DNA of 64,000 bases from Valencia hispanica (lineage: Eukaryota > Chordata > Actinopteri > Cyprinodontiformes > Valenciidae): positions 39,515,001 through 39,579,000 of the forward strand of contig OY747704.1 of assembly GCA_963556495.2 (NCBI GenBank), given 5' to 3'. The position numbers were made by a program, and so were the translations under genes. Shown here piece after piece: positions 33,228 to 44,530 of the stretch. The notes beneath the pieces were generated by a model. The model did no database searches, was not told where the DNA came from, and saw nothing but the letters and a program-made list of their open reading frames with translations. Within the stretch, counting starts at the first letter, position 1. The number at the start of each line of letters is the position of its first letter.

Positions 33228-33442
33228 CTGTGACTCAATGTGAAGAGCAGTCGGTTTTAGGTTCGGTTCCAGTTTCCTTGTCACATGTCGACGTGCCCCT
33301 GGTAAGGCACGGAGCTCCTTGTAGTCTACTGATCTACGAGGGTATGCGTTTGAGAGTATGATTGGGTGAATGTAGCTCTAGTGCAAAACGCTATGAGTGG
33401 ATGATATGACTGGAAAAGCACTATGAAATCAGTCCATTTACC
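33228..33442 (+). mobile_element. tRNA-headed SINE
   Basis: The head has an A-box-like TGTGACTCAATGTGAAGAG and a B box GGTTCGGTTCC (33260-33270), correctly spaced for a Pol III promoter. The body and the tail GAAAAGCACTATGAAATCAG ending GTCCATTTACC relate it to the SINE at 10088-10412. Confidence 0.72.
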
Positions 33443-33581
33443 AAACCTCTGACTGCTATACAAAACACACCAGAATAACCCTCCACATCACCCTATGTAT
33501 ACAATTCACATTCAAATTCAAAAATACTTTATTGATCCCAGAGGGAAATTAAGTGTTGGTATAGCTCATATAATTAATTCT

Positions 33582-34200
33582 TTAAGGAGTTGTTGTAGAT
33601 GATGATGGCTGTGGGCAGGAAGGATTTCCTGTAGCGGTCTGTGTTGCAGCGAAACTGAAGAAGCCTCCGACTGAAGACGCTCTGTTGTTGTATGACTGTC
33701 TCATGAAGAGGATGCTCAGGGTTGTCCATAAGTTTTTGATTTTATGAGGAATCCTTCTTTGCATTATCATCTCCAGATTTTCCACAGTTGTTCCAAGAAC
33801 AGAACCAGCCTTCTTTATCAGGTTGTTTAGCCTTTTAAAATCCCTGGCTCTGATGCTGCTACCACAACAGATGACGGCTGAAGAGATTACACTCTCCACA
33901 ACAGACTTGTAGAAGATCTCCAGCATCTTCTTGTAGACGGTTTCACTGTTGCGCCGTCCAGTCGGTTGTCAAGGTGAACTCCGAGGTATTTATACTCCTC
34001 AACCACCTCCACTTCTTCTCCCATGATGGAAACAGTTTTTGACTTATCCCTGTTTCTTCTGAAATCTACAATCATCTCTTTTGTTTTGTTCACATTCAAG
34101 GTGAGACGATTGTTTCCACACCATGTCACAAAGCGGTCCACCAGCTCTCTGTATTCAGCTTCTTGTCCCTCCCTGATACACCCGACAATTGCTGGGGCTG
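33582..34200 (-). pseudogene. Rex1/CR1-like ORF2 C-terminal half
   Basis: The minus strand reads AIVGCIREGQEAEYRELVDR, FVTWCGNNRLTLNVNKTKEM, VDFRRNRD and VEEYKYLGVHLDNRLDGAT. Then, after a frameshift near 33920, it reads MLEIFYKSVVESVISSAVIC, DFKRLNNLIKKAGSVLGT and LWTTLSILFMRQS. This is the region after the YADD box in jockey-superfamily (Rex1/CR1-like) fish ORF2 proteins: N..L.LN..KTKEM, then YLGV.LD..L. The YADD box itself is absent because of the deletion just upstream. Confidence 0.8.
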
Positions 34201-34601
34201 ACACCATCTGGACCTGCAGCCTTGTTCCGGTTCAGTTTCTCCAGCTGCCTCTTCACCTGACTTTTGGAGACAGACAAGTGGGAGGGGGAGGCAAAGGGGG
34301 TAGCAGCATTTCCTGACTTGGTTGAAGTCAAACTTGTGGAATTAGAAGAGTCCATGGCTGAGGTGAAGGATAAAACATCCGAGGTGTAACAGGAAAGCTG
34401 TTGATCAGAGGAGAGTGGGATGTCTGTTTGGCTGGCAACAGGAGAGGGGGATGCTGAGCTAGTTCCTGAACTGAACCTGTTGAAGAATATGTTCAGTTCG
34501 CTGGCTCTGTCCAGACTTCCATCCATCCAATCCTTCCTGTCCTTAAAGCCTGTAATCTTTTTCAGTATTAAAATTGGAGCAAAAACAACAGTATGGTACA
34601 A
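34201..34601 (-). pseudogene. Rex1/CR1-like ORF2, segment before the RT core
   Basis: The minus-strand frame reads SLDRASELNIFFNRFSSG, a Ser/Thr-rich linker, then HLSVSKSQVKRQLEKLNRNK and AAGPDGVSP. LN..KAAGPDG is the N-terminal RT block. Immediately after DGVSP the sequence jumps to the post-YADD segment, so the fingers and palm are missing. Confidence 0.78.
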
Positions 34602-35624
34602 GATGGTACAAGCTATGTTCAGTACTCACATTTTGAAAAAATAATTGGCCATAAGATTTTAGGTTAAGCAAACAATCAAAATTCTCATGACAAAAATTTT
34701 TTTCCACCATATGGATAAACAATACGGTAGTTGCCCATCCCTAATAAATGCAGTCCATATTTTGTGCAGTGTTATATTTCTGTTGCTATGGCATTGCACA
34801 GGCAGCTGCTGGTTATGGTCTTCCTTTTTGTTCTTTTTTAGTGTTCTTTACTATTTTTGGCGTTGCTACTGTGATTTATCTAATGGGTGCACCTTATATA
34901 CAGAACGTGCACATTATGGGGTACTTTCTTTTACTTTTGTACTTTGTTTTTACTATTTTTTGGAAATCACCAGGAATGTGCTGGGAAACCCATTGGAAGA
35001 TTGTGACTCTTAACTGTCATGTTGGAGTTTTTGGGCTCCGGACGCGGCTCCCTTGTTTACACCAGAGATCAGCTGCTAGCTCTGTGAGAACGACACTTCT
35101 CTACACAGAGAGGCCGGACCTTCCCTCTGAGATACAGATGAACAGAAGATGCAGCAGAGCTTCAAGTTCTCCTAGTATTCTAAAAATACAGGAGTTTAAC
35201 ATTCAATGTAAAATTTTATGGACATTTAGATATCCAAAATGAGACTGTTTGAAATAACTGTAAGGGGTTTTAATCTGTAGCTTCTGTGTCAAAGAACCGT
35301 TATGATTAAACAACTTCACCATTAACACTGTTTTAAATGATTAACATTTAATCTGATTTCGTTTAGGACAATACTGTTGATACTCTTAAACATGGACTTA
35401 TGACTTTATCTTAGTCGTCAGAGGACGGTTTACTGTCAGGCAACTTATTACCTTTCTTAAACTCACAAATTAGTGCGGATATTATTATTCTTGAATGTCC
35501 TTGTCTGCACAGTGCTTACCATTGACTTCTGTTGGCAGTGTCCAATTGAAAATTGCAAACAGGGGTTTAGAATGGAAGTCAGCTTTGTTTCATTGCATCC
35601 CAATTCACATTAACCAAAAAATAA
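34602..35624 (+). other. Unassigned; one 164-codon ORF of unknown nature
   Basis: The + frame 34748-35242 is open for 164 codons. Its first half is strongly hydrophobic (for example FLVFFTIFGVATVIYLMGAP and GYFLLLLYFVFTIFW), and its second half is basic and Ser-rich. I recognise no family. There is no evidence of splicing. It could be a chance ORF in T-rich DNA or part of an unrecognised element. Confidence 0.25.
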
Positions 35625-35989
35625 TAATACTTAATTTGTATAGCTCTTTCCATCAATCTTCAGTTGTCCAAAGTGCTTTATAAAGATAAAACATCACAAA
35701 AGCTAATCACACTCAGGCAGTTACAGTATAATACAGAAATATGGATGAGTAATAAAAATAAAACATTAAAAAGATAAATTATTAACAGAATAATATAAAA
35801 TGTGTCACCGCATTGTGTGTTATTATAAGCCATCCTGAATACATGGGCTTTAAATTTAGCTTTAAAAAGATGCAGATCCGAGAAGAGGCGCAGATCAGGT
35901 GCCAACTTATTCCATAGGTTCAGAGCAGCAACTGAGAAAGCTCGGTCATTCCAGTGTTTACATCTAGATGTGGGTACATTGAGTAGAAG
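35625..35989 (-). pseudogene. L2/CR1-type LINE ORF2 C-terminus and tail
   Basis: The minus strand reads LLNVPTSRCKHWNDRAFSVA, ALNLWNKLAPDLRLFSDLHL and FKAKFKAHVFRMAYNNTQ. The W.DRAFSVAAP.LWN.LP and F+..LK.H.F blocks are those at the end of L2/CR1-type ORF2. The frame is open to a stop at 35678-35680. The 3' tail ends at about 35625 (AAAGAGCTATACAAATTAAG). It belongs to a different subfamily from the copies at 3-206 and 7868-8599. Confidence 0.75.
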
Positions 35990-36700
35990 CTGATGGGATT
36001 ACCTTAAAGCTCACTAACAATGAGAAACTGATAATTAGAGTTGTGCTTGTCTGTTGAAGAGTTTTAAAAACAAATATTAAGAGCCAGCTTCACCTTCAGG
36101 GCATACTCAAGTATATATTTTTGTTACTTCTATTGCTGATATTTTTACTAACATTTCTGTTATTGCTTCTATTGCTGTAAGTATTGTTTTAAACAATATT
36201 AAGACCGTAGTATAACTAACACAAGGCACATAATTTGAAGATGGTGGAAAATAAGATAAATTATACTAGATAGATAAAATAAAAGTAGAAGTTAAAGTTT
36301 GTTTGAGGATGAGGCAGACACTATCAGATGACCAGCAGAACAGTTTGTTGCAGCATTTGAACTTGCAGGACAGAAATGACAAGGAGAGAGGAGACAATTT
36401 AATATCACGAGTTAGATTTGGACACTGGATTAAATAGTACTTTATACATTATACATTATATATGAAAACAGGGAAAAGCAATCATTGTAGAGTAAATAAA
36501 ACCATAGAACATATATTGTATTGCCAAAATTATCTAGAAGACAACTACTTCATAATTTGGAAGGAAAAAAAAGAACATAGACATAAATTATCTTTTGCAT
36601 AGAAATTCAGGATGTAAAAGTTGTATGGTTTTATTTCAGTTTCTAAAACAAAATCACTTATAAGAGGATATAAGGGTTCCCTTTATTAATTTAATTTGTT
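35990..36700. other. Unassigned AT-rich DNA
   Basis: Nothing recognised. Confidence 0.5.
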
Positions 36701-36706
36701 TGAGCG

Positions 36707-37039
36707 TCATTCCAGTCCACACTCCAAGCCATTTGATGGCGGTAATGCATCAATTCTTTTTTTTACCAACCGCAATAACAAAAATACAAAGAAGACCATT
36801 ATCCAGGCGCTGGTAGGCGATGTTAGACACACGTTAGTGAGCTTCTCCAAACGTACCATAACACGACAGTCTCCTAGGCAGGTAATCCGTGGCACAATCC
36901 ACTCTTCATAGCGCTGCGCAGCTCGATGGATCTGCTCCGGACTCTGCACCTGGACGCACTCCTGCTCGTGGGTGGGGACTTTGGTCATGCCTCGCCCTCC
37001 TCCGCTCTTCCTGCGTTTGCAGGTGCCACACCAGAGCAA
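36707..37039 (-). other. 110-codon ORF in a GC-rich island, unknown
   Basis: The minus frame starts MLWCGTCKRRKSGGGRGMTK, continues VPTHEQECVQVQSPEQIHRA and YEEWIVPRITCLGD, and ends in a hydrophobic FFVFLLLRL stretch. The first 60 codons have more balanced, GC-richer codon use than anything nearby, which suggests a copied exon or retrocopied 5' end. GGCGGTAATGCATCAA (antisense at 36737-36752) lies near its end. I do not recognise a family. The sequence stands alone with no splice partners. Confidence 0.3.
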
Positions 37040-37330
37040 AAAAATGACACTGGATTTATTTTTCTATTTTTAGCTATTGGCTAATCACTATCACCTGCTC
37101 AATGCAATATCCCATTGTGTGTTGTATATTTATATTTATTTTGGGCAGTTCCTTTTGTTAACTCATTTTTATTTTATTTTATCGTGTCCTATTCTATTTA
37201 TTTCATCTTTCACCTTAGTTATACTGCTGACTATCTTTTACCTCATCACCTTATACCTTTTCTTGTTTGTATATCCTACTGTAGCATGTGAATTTCCCCC
37301 TGTGACATCAATAAAGTAAAATTATTATTA
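37040..37330 (+). mobile_element. Rex1/CR1-like LINE 3' UTR tail
   Basis: A T-rich UTR ends in ATGTGAATTTCCCCCTGTGA then CATCAATAAAGTA, as in the tail at 33535-33560. An (ATT)n run follows. Confidence 0.6.
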
Positions 37331-39649
37331 TATAGCAAGTATGAATTTCATCATCCAAATTAAATTCTTTATCAATAAAGGGTTCAATTTTAACCATATA
37401 TAATTTAACCTAAGTTACAAGTTATTCTTTTTTAACCCACTCTTTGGTCACCTTAATGTTACACATCACTCATTTTAATCCATTTCATGAGCTGGTGATC
37501 TAACCAAAAATACTGTGTTAAAACCCACAACCCAACCTTATTTTGATAAATCAACTCTATTTGACCAAATGATGGGTTATAATAAACCAGTTTGGATTTT
37601 TATCCTTCAGTTTTTAGAGCACATGTAGAAAATAAGTGGTACACATTCCCTGGGTTTGTTGACCTAATACAATGGAGAATGACACAGTCCAGTTCAAACT
37701 AATGTGTAAATATTCAACATGAATATACAGTACAGTGTGTACAGCTTTGTATTACTTGTGTCCTTAACATGACTGCAATATTTATTTCATGTAAAGTCAA
37801 CAGTCTCTGAATGATTTTGCTGAGATTATTACCTCTCAGTGGCTTTTCTACATTTGTGACCCCATGCTCAAATATTACACTTTAGTAACAGTGCATGCTA
37901 TTTGCAACACAGCAATCAACTTGTGATGAAAGTTCAGGTTCAGTTTATGTGAATTGCCAGTTAGATTAACACCCAGAGAATAGTCATTTTTGAATATTAA
38001 CTTGTGATCCCTGATACTTATAATAGGCAGAATTTACCTTTTTTAACTTCCCTATGATGCAAATAAATTAAAAAATCAGTTACACACATTTGTCTGATAC
38101 TCTGAATTTATCCATTTTCCTGCCTCAAATAAGTTTATGTAAAATTAACTGGGCCATGTTCTTCTTAGCATTTACTTCGATTTAAATCTTTGGAATAAAG
38201 TAATATTAAGTAAAAATGAGAGACTAATTTTACGGAAATTTGTACCTAGTAATTTAACGTCTGTGTAATTCAGCTGTTCGGAAAAAAATTTACATGCTTG
38301 GATTTGTGTGTGTGGGTGATAAAGAGTAACCGAACACGGCGAGGAGGAAAAGAGAAAGTCAGAAGTTAGAAGGGTCATTTGCATGTTCGTTTCGAATATT
38401 GCCATGTCCTCAGGCTTTTAATAAAATTACAGAGCTCATACAGAATTTCCAATACTCTGTCCACTCTGTGGAAACAAGATAAATAAATGTAATCTCTCCT
38501 CACTTTTAAACAACCAAATAAGTTACATTTTGCCAATTAGCTCTGCCATTTTCCAATAATTAATGGCATTCAATAACAAGTTAGAATAATGACATTTAAT
38601 GAGGTCCAGCAGTAAGTAATAAGATTTCTCATGCATAATTTGGATAATATTACCATAACTGATTCATTGTTGCACTTATTACAAACCCAGAAGGTTTAAG
38701 GATCAGAAGAGCTTATTTTAAAGTTAGTTTTATTGAGTTTTACAAAGCAATGTGAGCGAAGCTAGAATCAGGTTATAAATGCAGTTTGTGTGAAATGGCC
38801 TTTAAATAATATGATTGTTATCAATCAGCTTCAGAAAACACATTATTTGCCCTAAATTGCACAATTAGACAAATCTGGAATAATACACTCTGCTTTGTAC
38901 TAAAGTGATTTTAGACATGCTGCACTCCTCTTGGAAATACAGTATGCCTTCAACAAGAGGGATAATAAATACACTTAAATTCACATTTGAAGACAATGTG
39001 ATTGTGTGACATGATATACTGTAAGTCAGGTAGAAAAGTTTTGATTTAAGAATCAGATTGGCAAGCTTCATGAATAATTCATCCAGCATTTATTTTCCCA
39101 GTAAGTAAACTGTAAAATTCGTTCCTGCCTAGCCTCCCCTCTCTCTAAGTCCTCTCTGAATTGTATCCACAGCAGCAGTGATGTATGCCGTTTTAAAGTA
39201 AACTAATTAAACCTGAAAAGCAAAATGAATTGTGACAATATTTCATCCCATCAACATCGTAATGGCACAAGTGTCAGACCATTTCCAGCCATTAAAAAAT
39301 TAAAAGCATAAATCAAAGTCTATGAAGGTAAAGAAATGTGGACTGGGTCTGAAAGTTATTGTTTTAACAGGATGACAAAATCATTAAAATATAATTTATG
39401 ACCTTGGGGCAAAGACTTCTGTGATCTACTGCTAATGTGTTAGTGTAATATCCCTGTCACTTTTTGCTCATTCTTTCAATGGGAATTCTCATTTTAGTTG
39501 CACATTCACTCATTCACCCCTCTCTTCCTCTTTGAAAAACCTTGTGAACTGGAACAGCAGTGTAGATGGATGTGAAGGCATAATTCCAAATTACAAAGCT
39601 CATTTGGTCTTTAATTAATTTCTATATGTACTTCAATATGTACTAATTA
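37331..39649. other. Unassigned intergenic DNA
   Basis: AT-rich with few repeats. 38780-39090 has the even composition of conserved non-coding DNA, but this cannot be decided from one sequence. Confidence 0.4.
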
Positions 39650-39862
39650 GAGCTTTATGGTGGTCCAGTTGTTAGCACTGTTGCCCTGCATCGGGAAGAT
39701 ACTTGGTTCAAATCCTAGCGAGGAATTTTCTATGGATGCATTGCATTTTGCTCCACTTGAATGTGTGGGCTCCCACTCTGGGTGCTTCAGCTTTCTCCCA
39801 TTGTCCAAAATGACAGTTGGTTAATTGGTTTCTCTAAATTGCTCTTAGATATGAGTGTACCT
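39650..39862 (+). mobile_element. tRNA-headed SINE
   Basis: The head GGTGGTCCAGTTGTTAGCAC carries an A-box-like element; the B box is GGTTCAAATCC at 39705-39715. The body includes GGTTAATTGGTTTCTCTAAA. The (GATG)n tail is missing. It is the same family as 46720-47043. Confidence 0.72.
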
Positions 39863-41975
39863 GCCTCCCACCCCCGCTGTTACTTATGCTGTCTTACCAT
39901 AACTTGCACCCACAATCAGTCCAACCACAACAACACCACCAATAAGTTAAGTCTGATTTTGCACTCACCATACCACATACAGTTCACGTGACATTTACTG
40001 GCACCCCTGCGTGAAAATCCTTAATGAAAAAGGATCTTTAATTGCAGTACCATAATGCCATGCTTCCTGTAAAATTAAGTAACTTTCGAAAGTTCCCTGC
40101 ATTAAGAAAGAGGGAATGTGTAATAGTTTTATTTTCCCCCTTAATATGGGGTTTGTTTTTGGCTCTTTGTTGAAGTAAAAAATCTAAAATGCTATCAGCT
40201 ACCAGAAAATAGGACATTTTTTATCCACAATGTGCATAATTACTGTGTTACTTTAGAGGAAAAAAATTATATTCAAATGGTTTTCTTCTTTCTATGTTAA
40301 CATTATTATGAAAACAATTTGTATATTACATGCTTACTGGCAAATTTTGTAAACCTAAACATATTAATTCTTCCATTCAAATAAACAAATGTTCAGTGCT
40401 TTCCACATTTCTTGGCAACCCGTAATAAATACATCCAAAATACCTAAAATAAATTCATCTTTATTGCAGTAGCATAATCTCAAATTTAAAAAAATTTGAA
40501 AAATCCTATCTTAATGTGAGTAGATTTACTGAGTAGGGAACAAAAATTTAATGTAAAATAAAGTATTTAACATAGTAATCTGTGCCACAACTGTTCTAAT
40601 ATTTATTTTTAAACTAAGTATAACAATAGCCTCATTAGTGAGCCTTAACCTTAGACTTATAACTCTGATACTCCAAATCCAGTTTTCAGAACTGAAGTAG
40701 TATCTTGGATGAGAGACAAAAGGTATTCCAGACAACAAGAAAAGTCCAGTTGCCTTCATTTAAAATCTCAAGAAGAGCAAGAGAACATGGTATTTAAGGA
40801 AAGTACATGTTTTATATATTATAATATATTTTGTTCTAAACTTTCTCCCCTCCACGATCTTTAAATGTTAAGGCGATAACTGTGACAAACAAGGCTGGAT
40901 GTGAATCCACTTTTATTTTGTCAGTGCACACAGTCAGGAGGAATTTAAGAGACAACTTGATTTTAAAAATCCTCAAATGAAAGGTTGACACACAATTCAA
41001 TTTTAAATCAAATTTGAACTTATATGAATTTTTTTATATATAAACTCACAAAGTAAAGACTGCAGAAAAGATTCACTTCTTGGGGATGCCACAATTCAAT
41101 AACAATTGATTTTAACACTTTTCACACCTCCTTACCATTTACTAAATATTAACCTGCTAAAACGGTAGTGGTGGAATGAATATCATGCTCAGTTCTTTGG
41201 AAAAAAGAAATCCTTGTTTAAACTCAGTTTTCTAGAACGTTCTTACTGATTTGCTGTGAAAGTACCCAGTTCCGGGTGAAAATTAGCTTTGTTTTCAGAG
41301 AAGGAGCTTTTCATTTTAGCATGCGCTATTATTTATTGTAACACATCAGACATGGTGCGAAACACTGTGTTAAAGCTAAATGTTTACATAACACTTGCTA
41401 CTAAATGCCTACACACAGCAGCAATCATTCAGATTACACCTTTAAATCCAAAAGAGCTTTTTTTTCTGTGAGATCATTTTGCCTTCTTCTTTTCAGTCAA
41501 TATATATGAAACAATAAGATAATTGGGCTTGAGTTATATATATCAGTTCAAAATGTGATTCTGAGTGTTAGTTCCTTACACTCCACCATTTTCAACAATC
41601 ATGTGTGAGCTGCATTAAAGTTGACATTTTGTAGTTGCAACACATCTTCCTGTAATCCTTCTCTCGATTGGCTGCAGCAGCTCATCTCTCAGGCCTGAAG
41701 GTCATCATGTGAGAGTATTAAGTAAAGAAAATATGACCTGTGAGAAACACGCTAAAGTGACCTCTGCATTAGCTGAATGTAACCTGCAGGTACTGGATCC
41801 TCATACGAAAGGTTGACACACAATATTATTTAACATTTGTGGACTATCTTTACCACAAAAATCAGTTAATACAAACTTTATAAAATGCTTTTTATTGCTA
41901 TTTAGATCTGAAGAGATGTACTGAGAAATTAGCTGGTGATGAGGTGATTATACAAGTGAAGGCCCCTGATTGGTG
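39863..41975. other. Unassigned intergenic DNA
   Basis: AT-rich. Nothing recognised. Confidence 0.5.
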
Positions 41976-41980
41976 AGTGG

Positions 41981-42053
41981 GAATCCATCCATCCATCCAT
42001 CCATCCATCCATCCATCCATCCATCCATCCATCCATCCATTCATCCATCCATC
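41981..42053. repeat. (CATC)n microsatellite
   Basis: About 18 CATC units with one TCATT interruption. No SINE body is attached. Confidence 0.95.
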
Positions 42054-42055
42054 CC

Positions 42056-42464
42056 ATGTGAAGGAGCTGTTGCTCTACTTGATCCCTTTCCAGATGACTG
42101 AGCTTCTCACTCTATCTCTTATGGGCAGAACTTTGTGCCATCAGACACTGAATTTGAATTGGTTCTGTTTGAACTTGCATCACTTAGATTTAATCGGAAA
42201 TGCTCATATTGAATAAATGTTTTTAAAAACTGAATCTGAATTAGCCTAATTTGAAATCCAATTCTCAGTTTGGAAATTATTGTCACTAAATTGAAATTGA
42301 ATTTTATATTGAAAATGAATTCATTTGCTTCAAAACTGTATTTAATTCTCTTTCAAATTCAGCTCTCAAACTTTCAGTTTCACTTCTCACCATTCAGTTT
42401 CAATTCTTAAATTCAGGTTTTTGTGTCAGACATCCAGGTCCTTGAGAGGTAATAGAGCGCAAAG
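42056..42464. other. Unassigned DNA
   Basis: GAATTGAAATTTGAA-like words recur at 42225-42430. Nothing else. Confidence 0.4.
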
Positions 42465-42467
42465 TAA

Positions 42468-42987
42468 CGCCTGGTTCACACCGGCCGCAGAAACGCTGCG
42501 AAACGGCACACTGACAAAAATCACCCGCTATCCACTGCCCTACGCCACCAACTTGAGCACGCAGTGAGACTGATCTGAGAGCAAATATCTATGTGAACAA
42601 ACAATAACACCTGCTCTGTGCTTGCTTTCTACTCTGTCTCTGCTAGCTCAACAATCTTAGTGAAGCTGACCCCCCACCCACTTGAAAGTTACAGGCAAAT
42701 AATGTGAGCGTTTAGTGCTTTGTTTGTGCTGATTTGTGCAGGGAAAATTATCGCTTGTACTATTATCTTTATAGTCTGTTTAGATACACAAATATGATCG
42801 CATTTGTGAATAGAGGTATTTTATTTTGAAAAAAAACTTTTATTTGTAAAATTGACCGGATTGTCTCGTGTGTTTTGGTGTGACTTGTGGCTTGCGCAAA
42901 AATAGACCAAATGCCGAAACGATTGCTTCACTCCGCGATCCGGCTGCGGAGGATCGCACCACTTCCGTGTCCGGTGTGAACCAGGCC
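42468..42987. mobile_element. PIF/Harbinger-type MITE, 520 bp
   Basis: The ends are CGCCTGGTTCACACCGG and, reversed, GGCCTGGTTCACACCGG. TAA duplications flank it (42465-42467 and 42988-42990). A 3-bp TWA duplication is characteristic of PIF/Harbinger. No transposase is present. Confidence 0.85.
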
Positions 42988-42990
42988 TAA

Positions 42991-43692
42991 TAGAACTACA
43001 TTGTATTTCAGCCAAACTACGGCATCCTGAGCTGGAGCGGGGCACATATGAAGTTGTCAGATGTCACTCTTCATGTCAAATGAGTAGCGGTCATATTCGC
43101 AGGTTGGTAATAATGTGGTATATGTATAAGAAGAAGCGTCATGTAAACAAACGATAGCCTAACAGTAGCTGATATCCTAGCTCTAGCTCTTGACTAAAAG
43201 CGCTAAGTTAGCATAGTGTGGACTGGGCATTTGTTTACATGAGGCTAAAATCGTACGATACAGAAACTAAAAGCTTAAAGCTGTTGTGTTGTCTTTTGCC
43301 CTTTCCATTGATACATTTTTAATATTATTTTTGTGGAAATCAATGCTTGTAAACGAGCTAATATGGTGGTCCCATGGTTCTTGATGTATTGCCACTTTTA
43401 TAAAGCTAATTTTACAAACCTTATGCGTATAGTATTTTCATTTACCCTGAAGTACTACAGAACGTGTGATCTAAGTACAGTGTAGAGAATGTACAATACT
43501 GGGGAACCTGTTGTTTAGTTTGAATGATATTTGTTATAAACCCCCCTCTCTCTGCTACATCGTCCTCAAGCTCATCCTTAGGAGCCACAATGTCACCAGC
43601 CCACTGGCATATGTGGAGAATACTGTTGCGATCTGAAAAAAACAGACCCTTTCCAAAAAATTTGAATATCATGGAAAAGTTTATTTATTTCC
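42991..43692. other. Unassigned; unknown minus ORF 43442-43672 and a mariner-end scrap
   Basis: The minus ORF includes ILHICQWAGDIVAPKDELED then DVAERGGFITNIIQ, which looks like real protein but is not recognised. At 43654-43690, AATTTGAATATCATGGAAAA matches the terminal region of the Tc1 group seen at 56820-58086. Confidence 0.3.
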
Positions 43693-44530
43693 CACCTTCA
43701 TGGGAATCGCCTTTTGAGTCAGCTCTCTTCTTTTCAACAGACCAGTACAGCGCTCGTATTACTGCAGATGCCGCACCAATTTGCCCATTTATCACCTGCT
43801 CCATTTTTCCCTCACTTGCGAACAAGACCCCGAGATACCTAAGCCCCTTCGGTTGAGACAGGTCCTTGTCTCCAACCTAGAGAAAGTACTTTACCCTTTT
43901 TCAAATACAAGACCATTGTCTTGCCTTTGTAGGAGCTGGTGTTTATCCTGGCCACTTCACCTTCGGCTATGAACTGCTTCCTTGAAAGCACAGTTCCATG
44001 AAGCCAACAGGACCACTCCATCTGCAAAGATCTGATCCTGAGGCCACCATAACGGAGCCCCTCAACACCTTGAAATTGTGTCCATGAAGGGTATAAACAG
44101 AATCGTGATAAAGGGCAGTCTTGGCGGAGTCCAACTCTTACTGGAAACAAGTCCGATTTACTGCCCGCAATGCTGACCAAGCTCTGACACCGGTCATACA
44201 AGGAGCTAACACCCAAAGGGTCTGGTACCCTGTACTCCCAAGTTAACCCCACACTGGACTCCACTGAGGGCGTTGGTCGAAGACCTTCTCCAAGTTCACA
44301 GAACACAAACCACAACAGGTTGGGCAAACTCCCATGCACCCTGCAGAACCCTGCTGAAGGTGTAAAGCTGATCCAGTGTTCCAAGGCCAGGACAGAAATC
44401 ACACTGTTTCTCCTGAATTTGAGACTTGATTATCTGGTGGACCCTCCTCTCCAGAGCCACTGAGTATTCCTTACCCCAGAGGCGTAGGAGTGTGATCACC
44501 CTATAGTTGGACCACTCCTGTGGTTGCACA
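43693..44530 (-). pseudogene. Rex3 (RTE-clade) reverse transcriptase, partial
   Basis: Minus-strand motifs in order: WSNYRVITLLRLWGKEYSVA, ALERRVHQIIKSQIQEKQCD, GTLDQLYTFSRVLQGAWEFA, LYDRCQSLVSIAGSKSDLFP, VRVGLRQDCPLSR, FADGVVLLASWN (44028-44017; usual FADD) and YLGVLFASEGKME. The stretch CGTGATAAAGGGCAGTCTTG (44104-44123) resembles the widely used Rex3 probe site. Several frameshifts are present, the catalytic Asp pair is FADG, and both ends are missing. The 3' part stops at about 43700, next to a mariner-end scrap. Confidence 0.82.

Larger units (their letters stand above)
33530..34601 (-). mobile_element. Rex1/CR1-like LINE, internally deleted
   Basis: Minus-strand order: ORF2 start of the RT region (34601-34207), a deletion junction at about 34200, the RT thumb and C-terminal part (34207-33582), and a tail CTGGGATCAATAAAGTATTT near 33535-33560. 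A solo tail of the same kind is at 37040-37330. Confidence 0.75.

Noticed and set aside
33231..33270. Possible tRNA gene
   Set aside because: A and B boxes are present, but there is no cloverleaf or 3' acceptor stem; it is the head of a SINE.
41981..42053. Possible CRISPR-like direct repeat array
   Set aside because: It is a simple CATC microsatellite in a vertebrate genome; there are no spacers.
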